In this document: positions 24,872 through 34,460 of the stretch, in pieces
Position numbering within the stretch: the stretch's first letter is position 1
Layout: each line of letters opens with the position of its first letter
Assembly (NCBI GenBank): GCA_963518845.1
Contig: CAUQKV010000004.1
Location: 21,756 to 85,755, forward strand
DNA from: JABCPE02 sp963518845
GTDB taxonomy: Bacteria > Bacteroidota > Bacteroidia > Flavobacteriales > Weeksellaceae
Direction: 5' to 3'
Length of the DNA stretch: 64,000 nucleotides
Translations under genes and position numbers: made by a program
The notes under the pieces: generated by a model
Told to the model about the DNA's origin: nothing
Database searches by the model: none
Seen by the model: the letters and a program-made list of their open reading frames with translations, nothing else

Positions 24872-26518
24872 ATGAAAGCCCTAAAATCCCTTAATCCCTA
24901 TTTTTGGAAACATAGAAATATGCTTTCATTAGGAGTTTTATTTATTTTTCTCAGTAATTTTTTCAATATCTTCTGGATACAATATCTGGGAGACACCATA
25001 GATGCTATACAGCAGGTTTTGAGCAGTAAAAATACTGACAGCGATACTATTATAAAAACGCTTCTTATCAATGGAGGCATCATCATAGGCTCATCCATCA
25101 TTGCAGGAGTTTTTCGGTTTATGATGAGACAGACCATCATAGTAACATCAAGGAAAATAGAATACGAACTAAAAAACGAAATCTACCAGCACTACCAAAG
25201 TCTTTCCCTTACAAATTTCAAAAAAACAAGCATAGGCGACCTTATGAACCGTCTCAGCGAAGACATTATCGCCATTAGAATGTATCTAGGCCCTGGTGTG
25301 ATGTATGTAGCGAACCTCATCATCTTGCTGATGATTACCAGTTTTTATATGATAAGGACTGATTTGGAGATGACACTTGTCATTCTAATACTACTGCCTA
25401 TATTTTCTCTTTCTGTGTATAAAGTAAGCGGAATTGTAGGAAAAAAATCAAAACTGGTACAAGAGAGCCAGTCTGCGATTTCTACTTTCGTGCAGGATAG
25501 TTTTTCGGGAATTAGAGTGGTGAAATTCTTTAACAAAGAAAAATATGTCCAAGACAAATACAGTGAGAAAATCAAAAATTACCAAAACAGAGCCATAGAT
25601 TTAGCCAAGTATGAGAATTTTTTCTACACTTCTATGATTTTGATTGTGGGAATTTTGGATATCGCTATTTTATTCATTGGTGGACAGAAGTACATTAATG
25701 GAGAAATTAACATCGGTATGATTGCTAATTTCTTTATGTATGCCAATGCTATGGTGATTCCATTCAGTACCGTGGGCTGGGTGACTTCTATCAACCAGCG
25801 GGCAGAAGCCTCCATGCAGCGGATAAATGAATTTAAGAACATTCATTCCGATATTGTAAATACCAATCATGACATTTACGAAATCAAAGGAGATATAGAA
25901 TTCCGAAATGTGAGCTACACCTATCCCAATACAGGCATCAAAGCTGTGGAGAATTTAAGTTTTAAAGTAAATGCGGGAGAATTCATCACCATCACAGGAA
26001 AAACAGGAAGCGGAAAATCTACCATCGCTCTTCTTCTTTGCAGACTGATAGACCCAGATGAAGGAGAAATACTGATAGATGGCAAAAACCTAAAAGAACA
26101 CAATCTGGAACTTTACCGAAAATTCATCGGCTACATTCCGCAGGAAAGTTATCTTTTCTCCGATACCATAGAAAATAACATTGGTTTTGCGATAGACAAT
26201 CCTACGTCTGAACTGATAGAAAAATTTGCGAAAATAGCTGACATTCATAATGATGTGATGTTCTTCAAAGACAAATACCAGACCGTGGTAGGAGAACGAG
26301 GCGTGATGCTTTCAGGCGGGCAGAAACAAAGAATCTGTATAGCCAGAGCCCTTATCAAACAGCCTCAAATCGTCATTTTTGATGATTGTCTATCCGCTCT
26401 AGACACCAAAACCGAACAAAACATTTTGACCAATATAGAAAAAGAAGTTGCCAACTGCACCGCTATCATCATCACCCACAGAGAAACCGTTACAAGCAGT
26501 AAAAAAATAAATCTGTAA
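24872..26518 (+). CDS. ABC exporter half-transporter (TMD-NBD), short C-terminus
   Basis: A 548-residue type IV ABC exporter. Six membrane helices fill about residues 15-300; the ATPase part has Walker A TGKTGSGKST, signature MLSGGQKQR, and Walker B IVIFDDCLSALD. The residue after Walker B is Asp where exporters usually have the catalytic Glu, a pattern seen in degenerate sites of heterodimeric exporters. The protein stops only about ten residues after the switch histidine (ITHRE), some 30-40 residues earlier than usual. Substrate unknown. It is the third gene of the ribE - kinase - exporter run. Confidence 0.9.
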   Translation: MKALKSLNPYFWKHRNMLSLGVLFIFLSNFFNIFWIQYLGDTIDAIQQVLSSKNTDSDTIIKTLLINGGIIIGSSIIAGVFRFMMRQTIIVTSRKIEYELKNEIYQHYQSLSLTNFKKTSIGDLMNRLSEDIIAIRMYLGPGVMYVANLIILLMITSFYMIRTDLEMTLVILILLPIFSLSVYKVSGIVGKKSKLVQESQSAISTFVQDSFSGIRVVKFFNKEKYVQDKYSEKIKNYQNRAIDLAKYENFFYTSMILIVGILDIAILFIGGQKYINGEINIGMIANFFMYANAMVIPFSTVGWVTSINQRAEASMQRINEFKNIHSDIVNTNHDIYEIKGDIEFRNVSYTYPNTGIKAVENLSFKVNAGEFITITGKTGSGKSTIALLLCRLIDPDEGEILIDGKNLKEHNLELYRKFIGYIPQESYLFSDTIENNIGFAIDNPTSELIEKFAKIADIHNDVMFFKDKYQTVVGERGVMLSGGQKQRICIARALIKQPQIVIFDDCLSALDTKTEQNILTNIEKEVANCTAIIITHRETVTSSKKINL

Positions 26519-26580
26519 ACCAAATACATGATTTTTGATAGTTTTTTTGATTTTTTCTATGAAAATTTAAAAAATTATCT

Positions 26581-26588
26581 TAAATTTG
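26581..26588 (+). promoter_or_regulatory. -7 box of the DUF3276 gene
   Basis: TAAATTTG 26 bases upstream of the ATG; the -33 element is weak. Confidence 0.5.
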
Positions 26589-26614
26589 TTGAGCATTATT
26601 AAAATAACAATAAA

Positions 26615-26950
26615 ATGAGTGATTACAAAGAACGCCAAGAAAATGAAATTTTTACAAAGGTGTTAAAAGCAGGAAGGAGAACTTATTTCTTTGATGTGAG
26701 AGAGACAAAAGCAGGCGACTACTACCTTACTATCACAGAAAGCAAGAAAAATTTTAATGAAAGTGGTGAAGCAACTTTTGAAAAACACAAAATCTATCTT
26801 TACAAAGAAGATTTCAAAGGTTTCTTAGAAATGTTTAATGAAACTAAAGATTTTATTATTGAACAAAAAGGGGAAGATGTAATTTCTGAAAAACATGACA
26901 AAGACTTCAAATCCCGTTCTTTCACAATAGATTCTGACGAGGATTTTTAA
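26615..26950 (+). CDS. DUF3276 / PUR-alpha-like nucleic-acid-binding protein
   Basis: A 111-residue protein of the PUR family found across Bacteroidota. It shows one PUR-like repeat: IFTKVLKAGRRTYFFDVRETKAGDYYLTITESKK followed by a strand (HKIYLYKEDFKGFLEMFNETKDFI). Family members bind single-stranded nucleic acid; the cellular role here is unknown. The C-terminus is acidic and likely disordered. It is monocistronic with its own -7 box and terminator, which fits a general nucleic-acid-binding role. Confidence 0.9.
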   Translation: MSDYKERQENEIFTKVLKAGRRTYFFDVRETKAGDYYLTITESKKNFNESGEATFEKHKIYLYKEDFKGFLEMFNETKDFIIEQKGEDVISEKHDKDFKSRSFTIDSDEDF

Positions 26951-26966
26951 GAAATTATATTTATAT

Positions 26967-26999
26967 AAAAAATGGAGCTTTATAATGGCTCCATTTTTC
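26967..26999. terminator. Bidirectional terminator
   Basis: AATGGAGC (26971-26978) with GCTCCATT (26988-26995), with flanking A and T runs; serves the DUF3276 gene and the convergent omega-amidase gene. Confidence 0.85.
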
Positions 27000-27748
27000 T
27001 ATTTTAATTCAAATTCATCTCTGTCTAAAAGGACTTTAAATTTCTGTCTAAAAGAATTTAGTTTCTCTGAATCTATATTTGCTGATATGATGTCTCCCTT
27101 TTTCTCAGAAATCTCTGTCCCATCGGCATAGAAGCAATGCGTGCTTTCTGGATAATTCAGCCCTGAACCATCTACCCCTATCCTATTAACACCGAATACA
27201 AACGACTGGTTTTCAATAGCTCTGGCTCTCAATAGTGTTTCCCACGCCAAAATACGAGGTTCTGCCCAGCTGGCTACATCTATCATCACATCATAGCCAT
27301 CTACATTTCTAGCAAATACAGGAAATCTCAAATCATAGCACACCAAAAGTAAAAACCTAACACCTTTATAATCAACCACTACACGCTCCTGCCCTGGTGT
27401 ATAGATTTTATCCTCTCCACCGAAAGAGAACAAGTGTTTTTTATCGTATTGATGGACTTTCCCAGAAGGTTCCACGAAATAAAATCTATTATAAAACCGC
27501 CCATCTTCTTTCACTGAAACACTCCCTCCCACTGCTGATTTTTTCTTCTCCGCAAAACGCTTCATCCATGCAAGGGTTTCGCCTTTACTATCTGCTACCT
27601 CTTCCGTATCAACACAAAATCCAGTAGTAAACATCTCTGGAAGAAGAAATACATCCGCTTGCTCATCTTTTAGTTTTTCTTCAATGATATTGATATTTTC
27701 CTCTGGAGATTTCCATTGAATATCCAAATTTAACGCTGTTATTTTCAT
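26999..27748 (-). CDS. Nitrilase-superfamily omega-amidase (YafV/Nit2-like)
   Basis: Carbon-nitrogen hydrolase of 249 residues. The catalytic triad is Glu in LLPEMFTTGF (about 38), Lys in YDKKHLFSFGGE (about 103) and Cys in LLVCYDLRFPVF (about 137). Length and motifs fit YafV/Nit2-type enzymes that hydrolyse alpha-ketoglutaramate, a repair step for transamination side products. The exact substrate is inferred from family. It is monocistronic and divergent from rseP. Confidence 0.9.
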   Translation of the reverse strand: MKITALNLDIQWKSPEENINIIEEKLKDEQADVFLLPEMFTTGFCVDTEEVADSKGETLAWMKRFAEKKKSAVGGSVSVKEDGRFYNRFYFVEPSGKVHQYDKKHLFSFGGEDKIYTPGQERVVVDYKGVRFLLLVCYDLRFPVFARNVDGYDVMIDVASWAEPRILAWETLLRARAIENQSFVFGVNRIGVDGSGLNYPESTHCFYADGTEISEKKGDIISANIDSEKLNSFRQKFKVLLDRDEFELK

Positions 27749-27818
27749 TTTTTCTGATTTTTGATTGTAAATCTATTATTTTTATTTTTAATCCAAAAAT
27801 ATTTAATAATGTTTTTAT

Positions 27819-27826
27819 TACCTTTG
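27819..27826 (+). promoter_or_regulatory. -7 box of rseP
   Basis: TACCTTTG followed by CAC, 23 bases before the ATG; no clear -33 TTG. Confidence 0.5.
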
Positions 27827-27849
27827 CACGATTTTAATTTTAAATTTGA

Positions 27850-29306
27850 TGGATTTAGCAATACAAATATTTCAGTTCATTCTAAGTATTTCTATTTTAG
27901 TTTTCTTACATGAATTAGGGCATTATCTTCCTGCAAAGTGGTTCAAAACCCGTGCAGAAAAATTCTTCCTGTTCTTTGACCCTTGGTTTTCTTTATTTTC
28001 AATGAAAAAAATCAATGGAAAATGGCAATACAAATTTTTCTCTAAAAATCAGTCTGATACAGAAGTCATCGAGATAGATGGAGAAAAAAAAGAAGTTCCT
28101 ATCAATACAGAAAACCTGCCTGATAGTGATTGGAGAAAGCACCCAGAGAGCACAAAATGGGGCATCGGCTGGCTGCCTATGGGCGGCTATGTAAAGATAG
28201 CAGGAATGGTGGATGAAAGCATGGATACAGAACAACTGAAAAAACCTGCTGAACCTTGGGAATTCCGTAGCAAACCAGCTTGGCAAAGACTTATCATCAT
28301 GCTTGGCGGGGTTACTGTCAATTTCTTTTTGGCGTGGATAATTTTCGCTTCATTAAGTTTCTTCAAAGGAGAGGTTTTCTATAATAATTCTAAAATGGAG
28401 AATGGAATTTCTGTAAATGAAGCAGGACAGAAAATGGGACTAAAACCAGGAGATAAAATCTTAAAAATAGATGGAAAACCTGCCCTGTCTTTCAATAATT
28501 CCGCAATAAATATGCTCTTTGCCGACCAAGTAACCGTGATGAGAGAGGGGAAAGAAGTAACTTTTGATATCAATAAAGAAGGCGTTGGCGAAGTTCTAAA
28601 ATCTGGTGGAAGAGGCTACATGTCTCCAAGAGTACCTGTGATAGTAGATTCTGCAATTGCTGGTGGAGCAAAAGAAGCTGGTCTGATGAAAGGTGATAAA
28701 ATAGTAGGAGTTAATGGTAAATCAATAATGTTTTTTGATGAGTTAACCACTGCCCTTAATGAAAATAAAAATAAAAAAATTAGCTTAGAATTTATTAGAA
28801 ACGGACAAAACCAAAGCGCTGAGGCTAGTGTAGACAAGGAAGGTAAACTTGGCTTTAAAGTAGATGAAGCCCTAGCAATGGCTGTTTTGGAGAAAGCCAA
28901 AGAGACCAAAAACTTTGGTTTCTTTGAAGCAATAGGAAGAGGTTTTGAAAGAACAATAGAATCACTAACTCAGCAGGTTAAACAATTTAAAATATTATTC
29001 AACAAACAAACCGAAGGCTACAAACAAGTTTCTGGACCAATTGGAATCGTGAAAATGATGCCTACAGAGATAGACTGGGTTGCATTTTGGAGTTTTACTG
29101 CGATGTTCTCCGTTTGGTTAGCATTCCTAAACCTGCTTCCTATCCCAGGACTTGATGGCGGGCATGTGGTATTTACCCTTTGGGAAATGATTACAGGAAA
29201 ACCTGCTTCTCAGAAAGTGTTAGAATATGCACAAATGGCTGGGGTAATCTTGCTTTTAGGGCTGATGCTTCTCGTTTTTGGAAATGACATTTATAAATTA
29301 TTTTAA
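27850..29306 (+). CDS. rseP: Site-2 zinc metalloprotease RseP
   Basis: Intramembrane protease that cleaves membrane-anchored regulators and signal-peptide remnants. The active site HELGHYLPAKWF is in the first membrane segment, and the second metal-ligand motif is LLPIPGLDGGHVVF near residue 430. Two PDZ-like regions lie between (MGLKPGDKILKIDGKP and GLMKGDKIVGVNGKS). A 100-residue insert after the first helix (DTEVIEIDGEKKEVPINTEN...) is longer than in the E. coli protein but usual in Flavobacteriia. I set the start at ATG 27850 (MDLAIQIFQF); the frame can also begin at the TTG four bases earlier. It is monocistronic. Confidence 0.94.
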
Positions 29307-29376
29307 AAATACGAATATTTTTCAAACTGATAATGAATAAATTAAGATTAAATTCATGTTTTTATTAGAAAATTAT

Positions 29377-29407
29377 TTGGTTAATATTAAAATACATGCT
29401 ATATTTG
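29377..29407 (+). promoter_or_regulatory. Promoter of tRNA-Asn
   Basis: TTG (29377-29379), a 20-base spacer and TATATTTG (29400-29407), an exact consensus, 22 bases before the tRNA. Confidence 0.8.
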
Positions 29408-29429
29408 CACCACTAAAAATAAACAAAAC

Positions 29430-29506
29430 GCCTTTTTAGCTCAGTCGGTTAGAGCATCTGACTGTTAATCAGAGGGTCGCTGGTTCGAGCCCAGCAAAAG
29501 GCGCCA
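29430..29506 (+). tRNA. tRNA-Asn (GTT anticodon) with encoded CCA
   Basis: Acceptor GCCTTTT pairs with AAAAGGC (29496-29502), discriminator G at 29503 and CCA encoded at 29504-29506. The anticodon loop CTGTTAA gives GTT. D and T arms are complete (GGTTCGAGCCC). The other two tRNAs in the window do not encode CCA. A strong terminator follows; the helicase-PLD gene starts its 3' end 14 bases beyond it. Confidence 0.98.
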
Positions 29507-29540
29507 AAAAAAGAGTTATCATCTGATAACTCTTTTTTTA
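29507..29540. terminator. Bidirectional terminator after tRNA-Asn
   Basis: An 11-base stem AAGAGTTATCA / TGATAACTCTT with a TC loop (29511-29534), flanked by A and T runs. Confidence 0.92.
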
Positions 29541-29553
29541 TTCTTAAAACTTT

Positions 29554-32500
29554 TTACAAATTAAACATTTGTTTTATCCTATCAACTTTGGAAGGAACAT
29601 TAACACCTTGTAAAACCAAAGATGTTTCTTTCCTTGCGTATTTACTATTTTCATCTCTAGAAGCAGAAAGCCAATTGAAAGAACCTTCGATAAGCAATCT
29701 ATCATCTACACAAATTGTCTTATTATGTATTCCTTTATAAATAATTAATTTTGCACCAGAATCTTTTAGTAATTTTCTTCCTTCTTGGGAGTGAGGTTTT
29801 AGCTTTCCATCTACTTTATCTAAATATTCATCTGTAAGTATAGTAACTTTTACTCCTTTGTTGGAAGTTTCTTTTATAAGTTCTGAAATACCATCTTCAT
29901 TTATTGCATTTATAGAAATAAATGGTGAACTAATGATAATCTCATTAGCAGCAATTTTGAAACATTTTTTCAGAGCGTTTCTATGTTCTTCCAATGTGGT
30001 TAGATAGTTTACTTTATCTGTATTATCTGTAAACAAGGTGTTTTTTGTATATACAAAAGTGTCATCCAAAGAACTATCAGGGTAAGTATATAAAAGCTCC
30101 GCCAGATTAGATGATGGTGTATTTTGTCCCTGTTTAAAAATAACCATATTACCAAATACCAAGAAAGAATGTTTAGCTCTAGTCAATGCTACATTCAGCA
30201 TGTTATTTTTCCCTCCATAATTCATAAACAAAGGCTTATTAGGGTCTGAATCAGTAGGAGAAAACAATATAATTGGTTTCTCTGCTCCCTGTAAGGCATG
30301 CACGGTTCCCACGGTCATAGAGTTAGACAATTCCTGAGACAAATTGATTCTAATCAGATTCTTTATATAATCTTTCTGTGCTGAATATGGAGTAATTATC
30401 GCAACAATATCTTGTAAAGGTTTATTGTAAGCTTTTTCAAGTTTTTCTTTTTGATCCTTTAACCACAATATAATCGTATTCGCTTCAGCAATATTTCTAT
30501 TACTGGAATTATATTTCTCACAAAATCCATTAATATGCAAATATCCCACACTAGGAAGGTTATGAGATTTTGTATGAGATTTTCCTCCTCTAAGAATCAA
30601 ACTATTCTGATATACATACTTATTGGAATAATGAATAATTGGGTCTATACACCTTCTATGTTCTCTTAGTAACACCCCATCTTTAACCTCCCCATTATTA
30701 GTTTGATAAGTGAAATGAGATTTGTATAATGCTAGTTTCATCACACTTCCACTAGAGGCTAAATATCCACAATCCCTAAAAAATTTAAACTGCTCTTCCG
30801 ATTCTATTATATGATATTTTTCTGCATTTTTATAATCCACAAATTCTGAAACTCCCCAAATCGGTTCTATCTGATATATATCTCCCACCACAAGAAGTTT
30901 TTTTGTAAATACAAAAGATGGAATAGCTACTTCCGGCGAGACCTGTCCCGCTTCATCAACAATCATAAAATCAAAGAGGTCATTATAAAAAACATTTCCT
31001 TCCGAAACCGAGTAATAAGAACAATATCTAGGCAGTGTATGAAAAGTAGAAATAAAAAGAGGTGTTAACTTTGCTATTCTTTCAAGTTTTACTTTGTATT
31101 TATTTTTACTTCTTTCATTTTTGCTAGCCGCTGTGTCTTTATTAGATTGTTCTTTTATAAACTCAACCTCCCTATAATGAACACACAACCAGAATAATTT
31201 ATGTCTTAGAGAAATATCCAGCTTCACTGCCATATCTTCAATACAGTTTAGCCCTTGATATTCATCTTTTGTTTTTTCTATTAAATTATCCCATTTGTGC
31301 TGATATTCCTTGTTCCACAGTTGTATTTTAGAGGTATATTTTTGATGTCTTTTCTTAGACTCCTCTAATATATTTTCCAATTGTGCGAGTGTATTTTCTA
31401 AATATTTTAGTTGTTTTTGCGTACCTAAAACCAACTCATCTGTAGCAGATTGTATTTCAAAATAATTATAAAATTTTGTTTGTGGAGAATACAGCTCCAG
31501 ATGCTCTTTAAGTATCAACTTAAATGCATTTTCTTTAATCTTTTTAAAGTTAGCAAAAGGAAGATGTTTTATATCAAAAGGAAAACTCTGATACTTTTCT
31601 TCTAAGAGTTTCTTATATTCCTCTAAAGAGCTGATGAGTGATTTTGTCTTTTGAATATCCTGCTGAACATCTTCTATATTGTGAAATATCTCGTCTTCAT
31701 TATTAAAACCATTCGCTTTCAAAAGAGCTGGTATGGTGTATTTCAAAAGAGCCACATTTGTATAGTCATCTATCTCTTTTTTACACTCTTCTATAAGTTC
31801 TCTCAAATATGCTAGTATACTGTCTATATTGGTATTTTTTGAAAAATCATAGTCAAGATGATGATGTTTTACATACTCCTCAAACTTATCAATTACATAT
31901 TCTGCACATTCTCTGATATTTATTTCTTCGTCCATCTGATATACAAAACCTTCTGTAAAAAATGGACTTGTAGCACACTGATATTTTTTTAGTTCTTCCG
32001 ATTTTTTGGATGTCCCTGTAAGATACAAGCCAAATGAATTCACTCCTAGCAACCACCTCTCTTGTAATACATCTTTTGATTTATTTTCAAGCTTCATACT
32101 ATCCAAAATATTGGTTATAGCTTGGTTATTAGAAGAACAACCTACGATGAGAGGTGGTGGAGTATTATTTAACACTCCGTTAACTAAACTATTAGCAATA
32201 AAACTTTGTAAAATTGTTGTTTTTCCTGTACCAGGAGGACCATTAATCGCAAAAATATCTGAATGATTTTCATATTGAGATTTTGCGAATGCTTCTCTCT
32301 GTGATTTAGACAGAGGAAACTCCTCTCCCATATGTCCATAATGATTCGGAATGAGAACATCCTCAATGTCTTTGGTGTCATTTATTTTTTGAAAATTGTT
32401 AGTATCTAACATTATTTCCAAAATATTATAATTAACTTTAGAATTATTTTTATAAATCAAGTCATTATAAAGAGCAAGAATATGTTTAGTAGTATTGACA

Positions 32501-33168
32501 TCTTCATATTTACATATTCTAAATTTAATTACACCTTGTTGATAATCTGTGTATTTCTTATCCGTTATTTTATTAAAATACGCCTCACAATCTTCCCAAT
32601 ATTGCCCCCATGTATTTCTATTAAAATCAAAGTTTGATGACTCAGAATCTACCTTGGCCATTTCAGCTATGGTAGGACTATCTTTAGGATTCGGATTTAG
32701 ATATTCCCTTAAAAAAGCTGGTCTTTCATCTTGTTTTGGAGGAAAAAGTTTTCCATCTTGCCGTAAATAGGCAGGAATCCAATAAGGATAATGGATTTCA
32801 GAATCACCTTCAAATTCTGTATGCTCCTTTGAGTTTTGAATAAAAATAGGCGCTATCTCTATTTTATTGAATTTAACAGAATCTATCTCGTTACCCTTTT
32901 TACCCAAATTAATAACTTCAAAAAATGCATCTTCATCATCATACAAAGCATCTACCTGATTCATATCCTCTATGTACTCCCCTATACTAAAAGAATACAT
33001 ATTTTTCTCATCCCAAACCTGCTTAACTTCTTCTTTGGAGAGCTGTTCTATATTGAAGCTATTTCTATTCAGTGGTCCTCCTAAATATGCATATTTACTC
33101 CCCCTAGAAGAATCTATCAAAGATGCTCTGTAATATTTCAACCAATTTTTAAATCTCTCATTAGTCAT
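29554..33168 (-). CDS. SF1 helicase-phospholipase D fusion, Mokosh type II-like
   Basis: A 1204-residue single-gene protein. An N-terminal region of about 280 residues without a known motif is followed by an Upf1/DNA2-like superfamily 1 helicase: Walker A NGPPGTGKTT (about 305-314), a long coiled helical insert (about 430-640), Walker B FMIVDEAGQVSPE (about 733), VVGDIYQIEP, and C-terminal motifs GTVHALQGAEKPII and NVALTRAKHS. Residues about 1050-1204 form a PLD-type nuclease domain with one HKD motif (HNKTICVDDRLLIEGSFNW, about 1149). A COG1112 helicase joined to a PLD domain in one protein is the published layout of the Mokosh type II antiphage protein MkoC. The location beside tRNA-Asn and AT-rich DNA support acquisition. 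The domains are clear; the defence role is inferred from the known system. Confidence 0.87.
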   Translation of the reverse strand: MTNERFKNWLKYYRASLIDSSRGSKYAYLGGPLNRNSFNIEQLSKEEVKQVWDEKNMYSFSIGEYIEDMNQVDALYDDEDAFFEVINLGKKGNEIDSVKFNKIEIAPIFIQNSKEHTEFEGDSEIHYPYWIPAYLRQDGKLFPPKQDERPAFLREYLNPNPKDSPTIAEMAKVDSESSNFDFNRNTWGQYWEDCEAYFNKITDKKYTDYQQGVIKFRICKYEDVNTTKHILALYNDLIYKNNSKVNYNILEIMLDTNNFQKINDTKDIEDVLIPNHYGHMGEEFPLSKSQREAFAKSQYENHSDIFAINGPPGTGKTTILQSFIANSLVNGVLNNTPPPLIVGCSSNNQAITNILDSMKLENKSKDVLQERWLLGVNSFGLYLTGTSKKSEELKKYQCATSPFFTEGFVYQMDEEINIRECAEYVIDKFEEYVKHHHLDYDFSKNTNIDSILAYLRELIEECKKEIDDYTNVALLKYTIPALLKANGFNNEDEIFHNIEDVQQDIQKTKSLISSLEEYKKLLEEKYQSFPFDIKHLPFANFKKIKENAFKLILKEHLELYSPQTKFYNYFEIQSATDELVLGTQKQLKYLENTLAQLENILEESKKRHQKYTSKIQLWNKEYQHKWDNLIEKTKDEYQGLNCIEDMAVKLDISLRHKLFWLCVHYREVEFIKEQSNKDTAASKNERSKNKYKVKLERIAKLTPLFISTFHTLPRYCSYYSVSEGNVFYNDLFDFMIVDEAGQVSPEVAIPSFVFTKKLLVVGDIYQIEPIWGVSEFVDYKNAEKYHIIESEEQFKFFRDCGYLASSGSVMKLALYKSHFTYQTNNGEVKDGVLLREHRRCIDPIIHYSNKYVYQNSLILRGGKSHTKSHNLPSVGYLHINGFCEKYNSSNRNIAEANTIILWLKDQKEKLEKAYNKPLQDIVAIITPYSAQKDYIKNLIRINLSQELSNSMTVGTVHALQGAEKPIILFSPTDSDPNKPLFMNYGGKNNMLNVALTRAKHSFLVFGNMVIFKQGQNTPSSNLAELLYTYPDSSLDDTFVYTKNTLFTDNTDKVNYLTTLEEHRNALKKCFKIAANEIIISSPFISINAINEDGISELIKETSNKGVKVTILTDEYLDKVDGKLKPHSQEGRKLLKDSGAKLIIYKGIHNKTICVDDRLLIEGSFNWLSASRDENSKYARKETSLVLQGVNVPSKVDRIKQMFNL

Positions 33169-33272
33169 AACTCATCAAGCTTATTCCATTACATTTTTTA
33201 TTCTTATTTCTACACTAATTTTTCAGAATCATTCCCATTTTCTGTTTGTAGAATTTCCTTTATTTGTATCTT

Positions 33273-34445
33273 CTATTCCCTATCCGCCCTCCATGCATAT
33301 ACTTTTGTGGGATTTTCTTTTATAAGTTTTTCATTTCGCTCAAAGAGAGCTTTTGCAAGATTTTCATCTTTTGTGGCCTTTAGATAATATTCTTTGGCTT
33401 TTTGCAGGTCTTTTTTAAATTTAATCCCAGCATGATACATTGCTCCTAGTGAGGAAATACTCATCTCTTCACCGATGGTTTCCCCTTTTCTGAACCATTC
33501 CACAGCCTTGTCATAGTTCTTTGGTAAATCTCCACCGAGTGTGTAGAGGTATCCGAGATTATAGATGGCTTTTGGATTTCCTAAATTGGCTGCTTTTTCC
33601 ATCCATTCTATTCCCTGTTGGATGTTCTTCACTTGTGGATTGTCTTGCAGATAGATGAAAGCTATATTATTCATCGCATCCACATCGCCTAGATCAGCCG
33701 CTATTTTATACCATTTTAGGGCTTTTGTAAAGTCGCCTTTATTTTCACCTTTGTCATTATAATAAATATAAATCATCCCTAAATAATTAGGAAATGCTAC
33801 CTCGGCAGGGAAATTCTCATGCCCCCAAGTGTAGAGTTCTATGGCTTTTGGGATGTTTTGTTTTACTTCTTCCCCTTTAAGGTAAAAATAAGCAACTTGC
33901 ACTAGTCGTTGCTTGTCTTTGGTCATTTTCACTGATTTTTCTATCAGCTCCAAATTTTTCTCATAGTTTTTCTCCACGCCCCAGCCCATATAATACATAT
34001 ACGCCAAGTTATCCACCGCAGAAGAACTCCCCAGATTAGCTCCTTTTTGGAAAAGTTCTATTGCTTTTTTGTAATCTTGTTTTACACCTGTGCCATCTCG
34101 ATACAGGAGCCCCAAATTATTACAAGCATCAGCATGATTGGATTTCACTGCTTTTTCTAATAATTTCACTGCTTTTCCATAATCTTGTTTCACTCCAGCC
34201 CAGCCTTTTATGTAAATAGTTCCGAGCGTGTTCTGTGATTCTGCATAGCCTTTATCAGCTGACTTTTGGAACCATTGCAAGGCTTTTTCATTATCCTGTG
34301 GATAGCCCTTTTCTCCCAAAAAATATGACGATGCGAGATAGAACATCGCTTCTGCGTCCCCTTTTTCGGATTTTTTCAGCAAATCATCTTGAGCTTGTAT
34401 CAATCCTGAAAAGAAAATTAAAACTATTAGTAATAAAGTTCTCAT
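33273..34445 (-). CDS. Sel1-repeat (TPR-like) exported protein
   Basis: A 390-residue protein with signal peptide (MRTLLLIVLIFFSGLIQA) and about nine to ten Sel1-like repeats of roughly 36 residues, e.g. GDAEAMFYLASSYFLGEKGYPQDNEKALQWFQKSADKG written as A-x2-LG-x2-Y-x4-G-x5-D-x2-KA-x2-W/Lx2KA. Such solenoids act as protein-protein adaptors in the periplasm. The final 30 residues leave the repeat. It follows pgi by 15 bases on the same strand and may be cotranscribed. The partner is unknown. Confidence 0.9.
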   Translation of the reverse strand: MRTLLLIVLIFFSGLIQAQDDLLKKSEKGDAEAMFYLASSYFLGEKGYPQDNEKALQWFQKSADKGYAESQNTLGTIYIKGWAGVKQDYGKAVKLLEKAVKSNHADACNNLGLLYRDGTGVKQDYKKAIELFQKGANLGSSSAVDNLAYMYYMGWGVEKNYEKNLELIEKSVKMTKDKQRLVQVAYFYLKGEEVKQNIPKAIELYTWGHENFPAEVAFPNYLGMIYIYYNDKGENKGDFTKALKWYKIAADLGDVDAMNNIAFIYLQDNPQVKNIQQGIEWMEKAANLGNPKAIYNLGYLYTLGGDLPKNYDKAVEWFRKGETIGEEMSISSLGAMYHAGIKFKKDLQKAKEYYLKATKDENLAKALFERNEKLIKENPTKVYAWRADRE

Positions 34446-34460
34446 AGTAAATATTTTTTG

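Noticed and set aside
29480..33272. Att-site duplication of the tRNA-Asn 3' end flanking the helicase gene
   Set aside because: I looked for a second copy of the tRNA 3' end up to the Sel1 gene and saw none, and no integrase gene is present.
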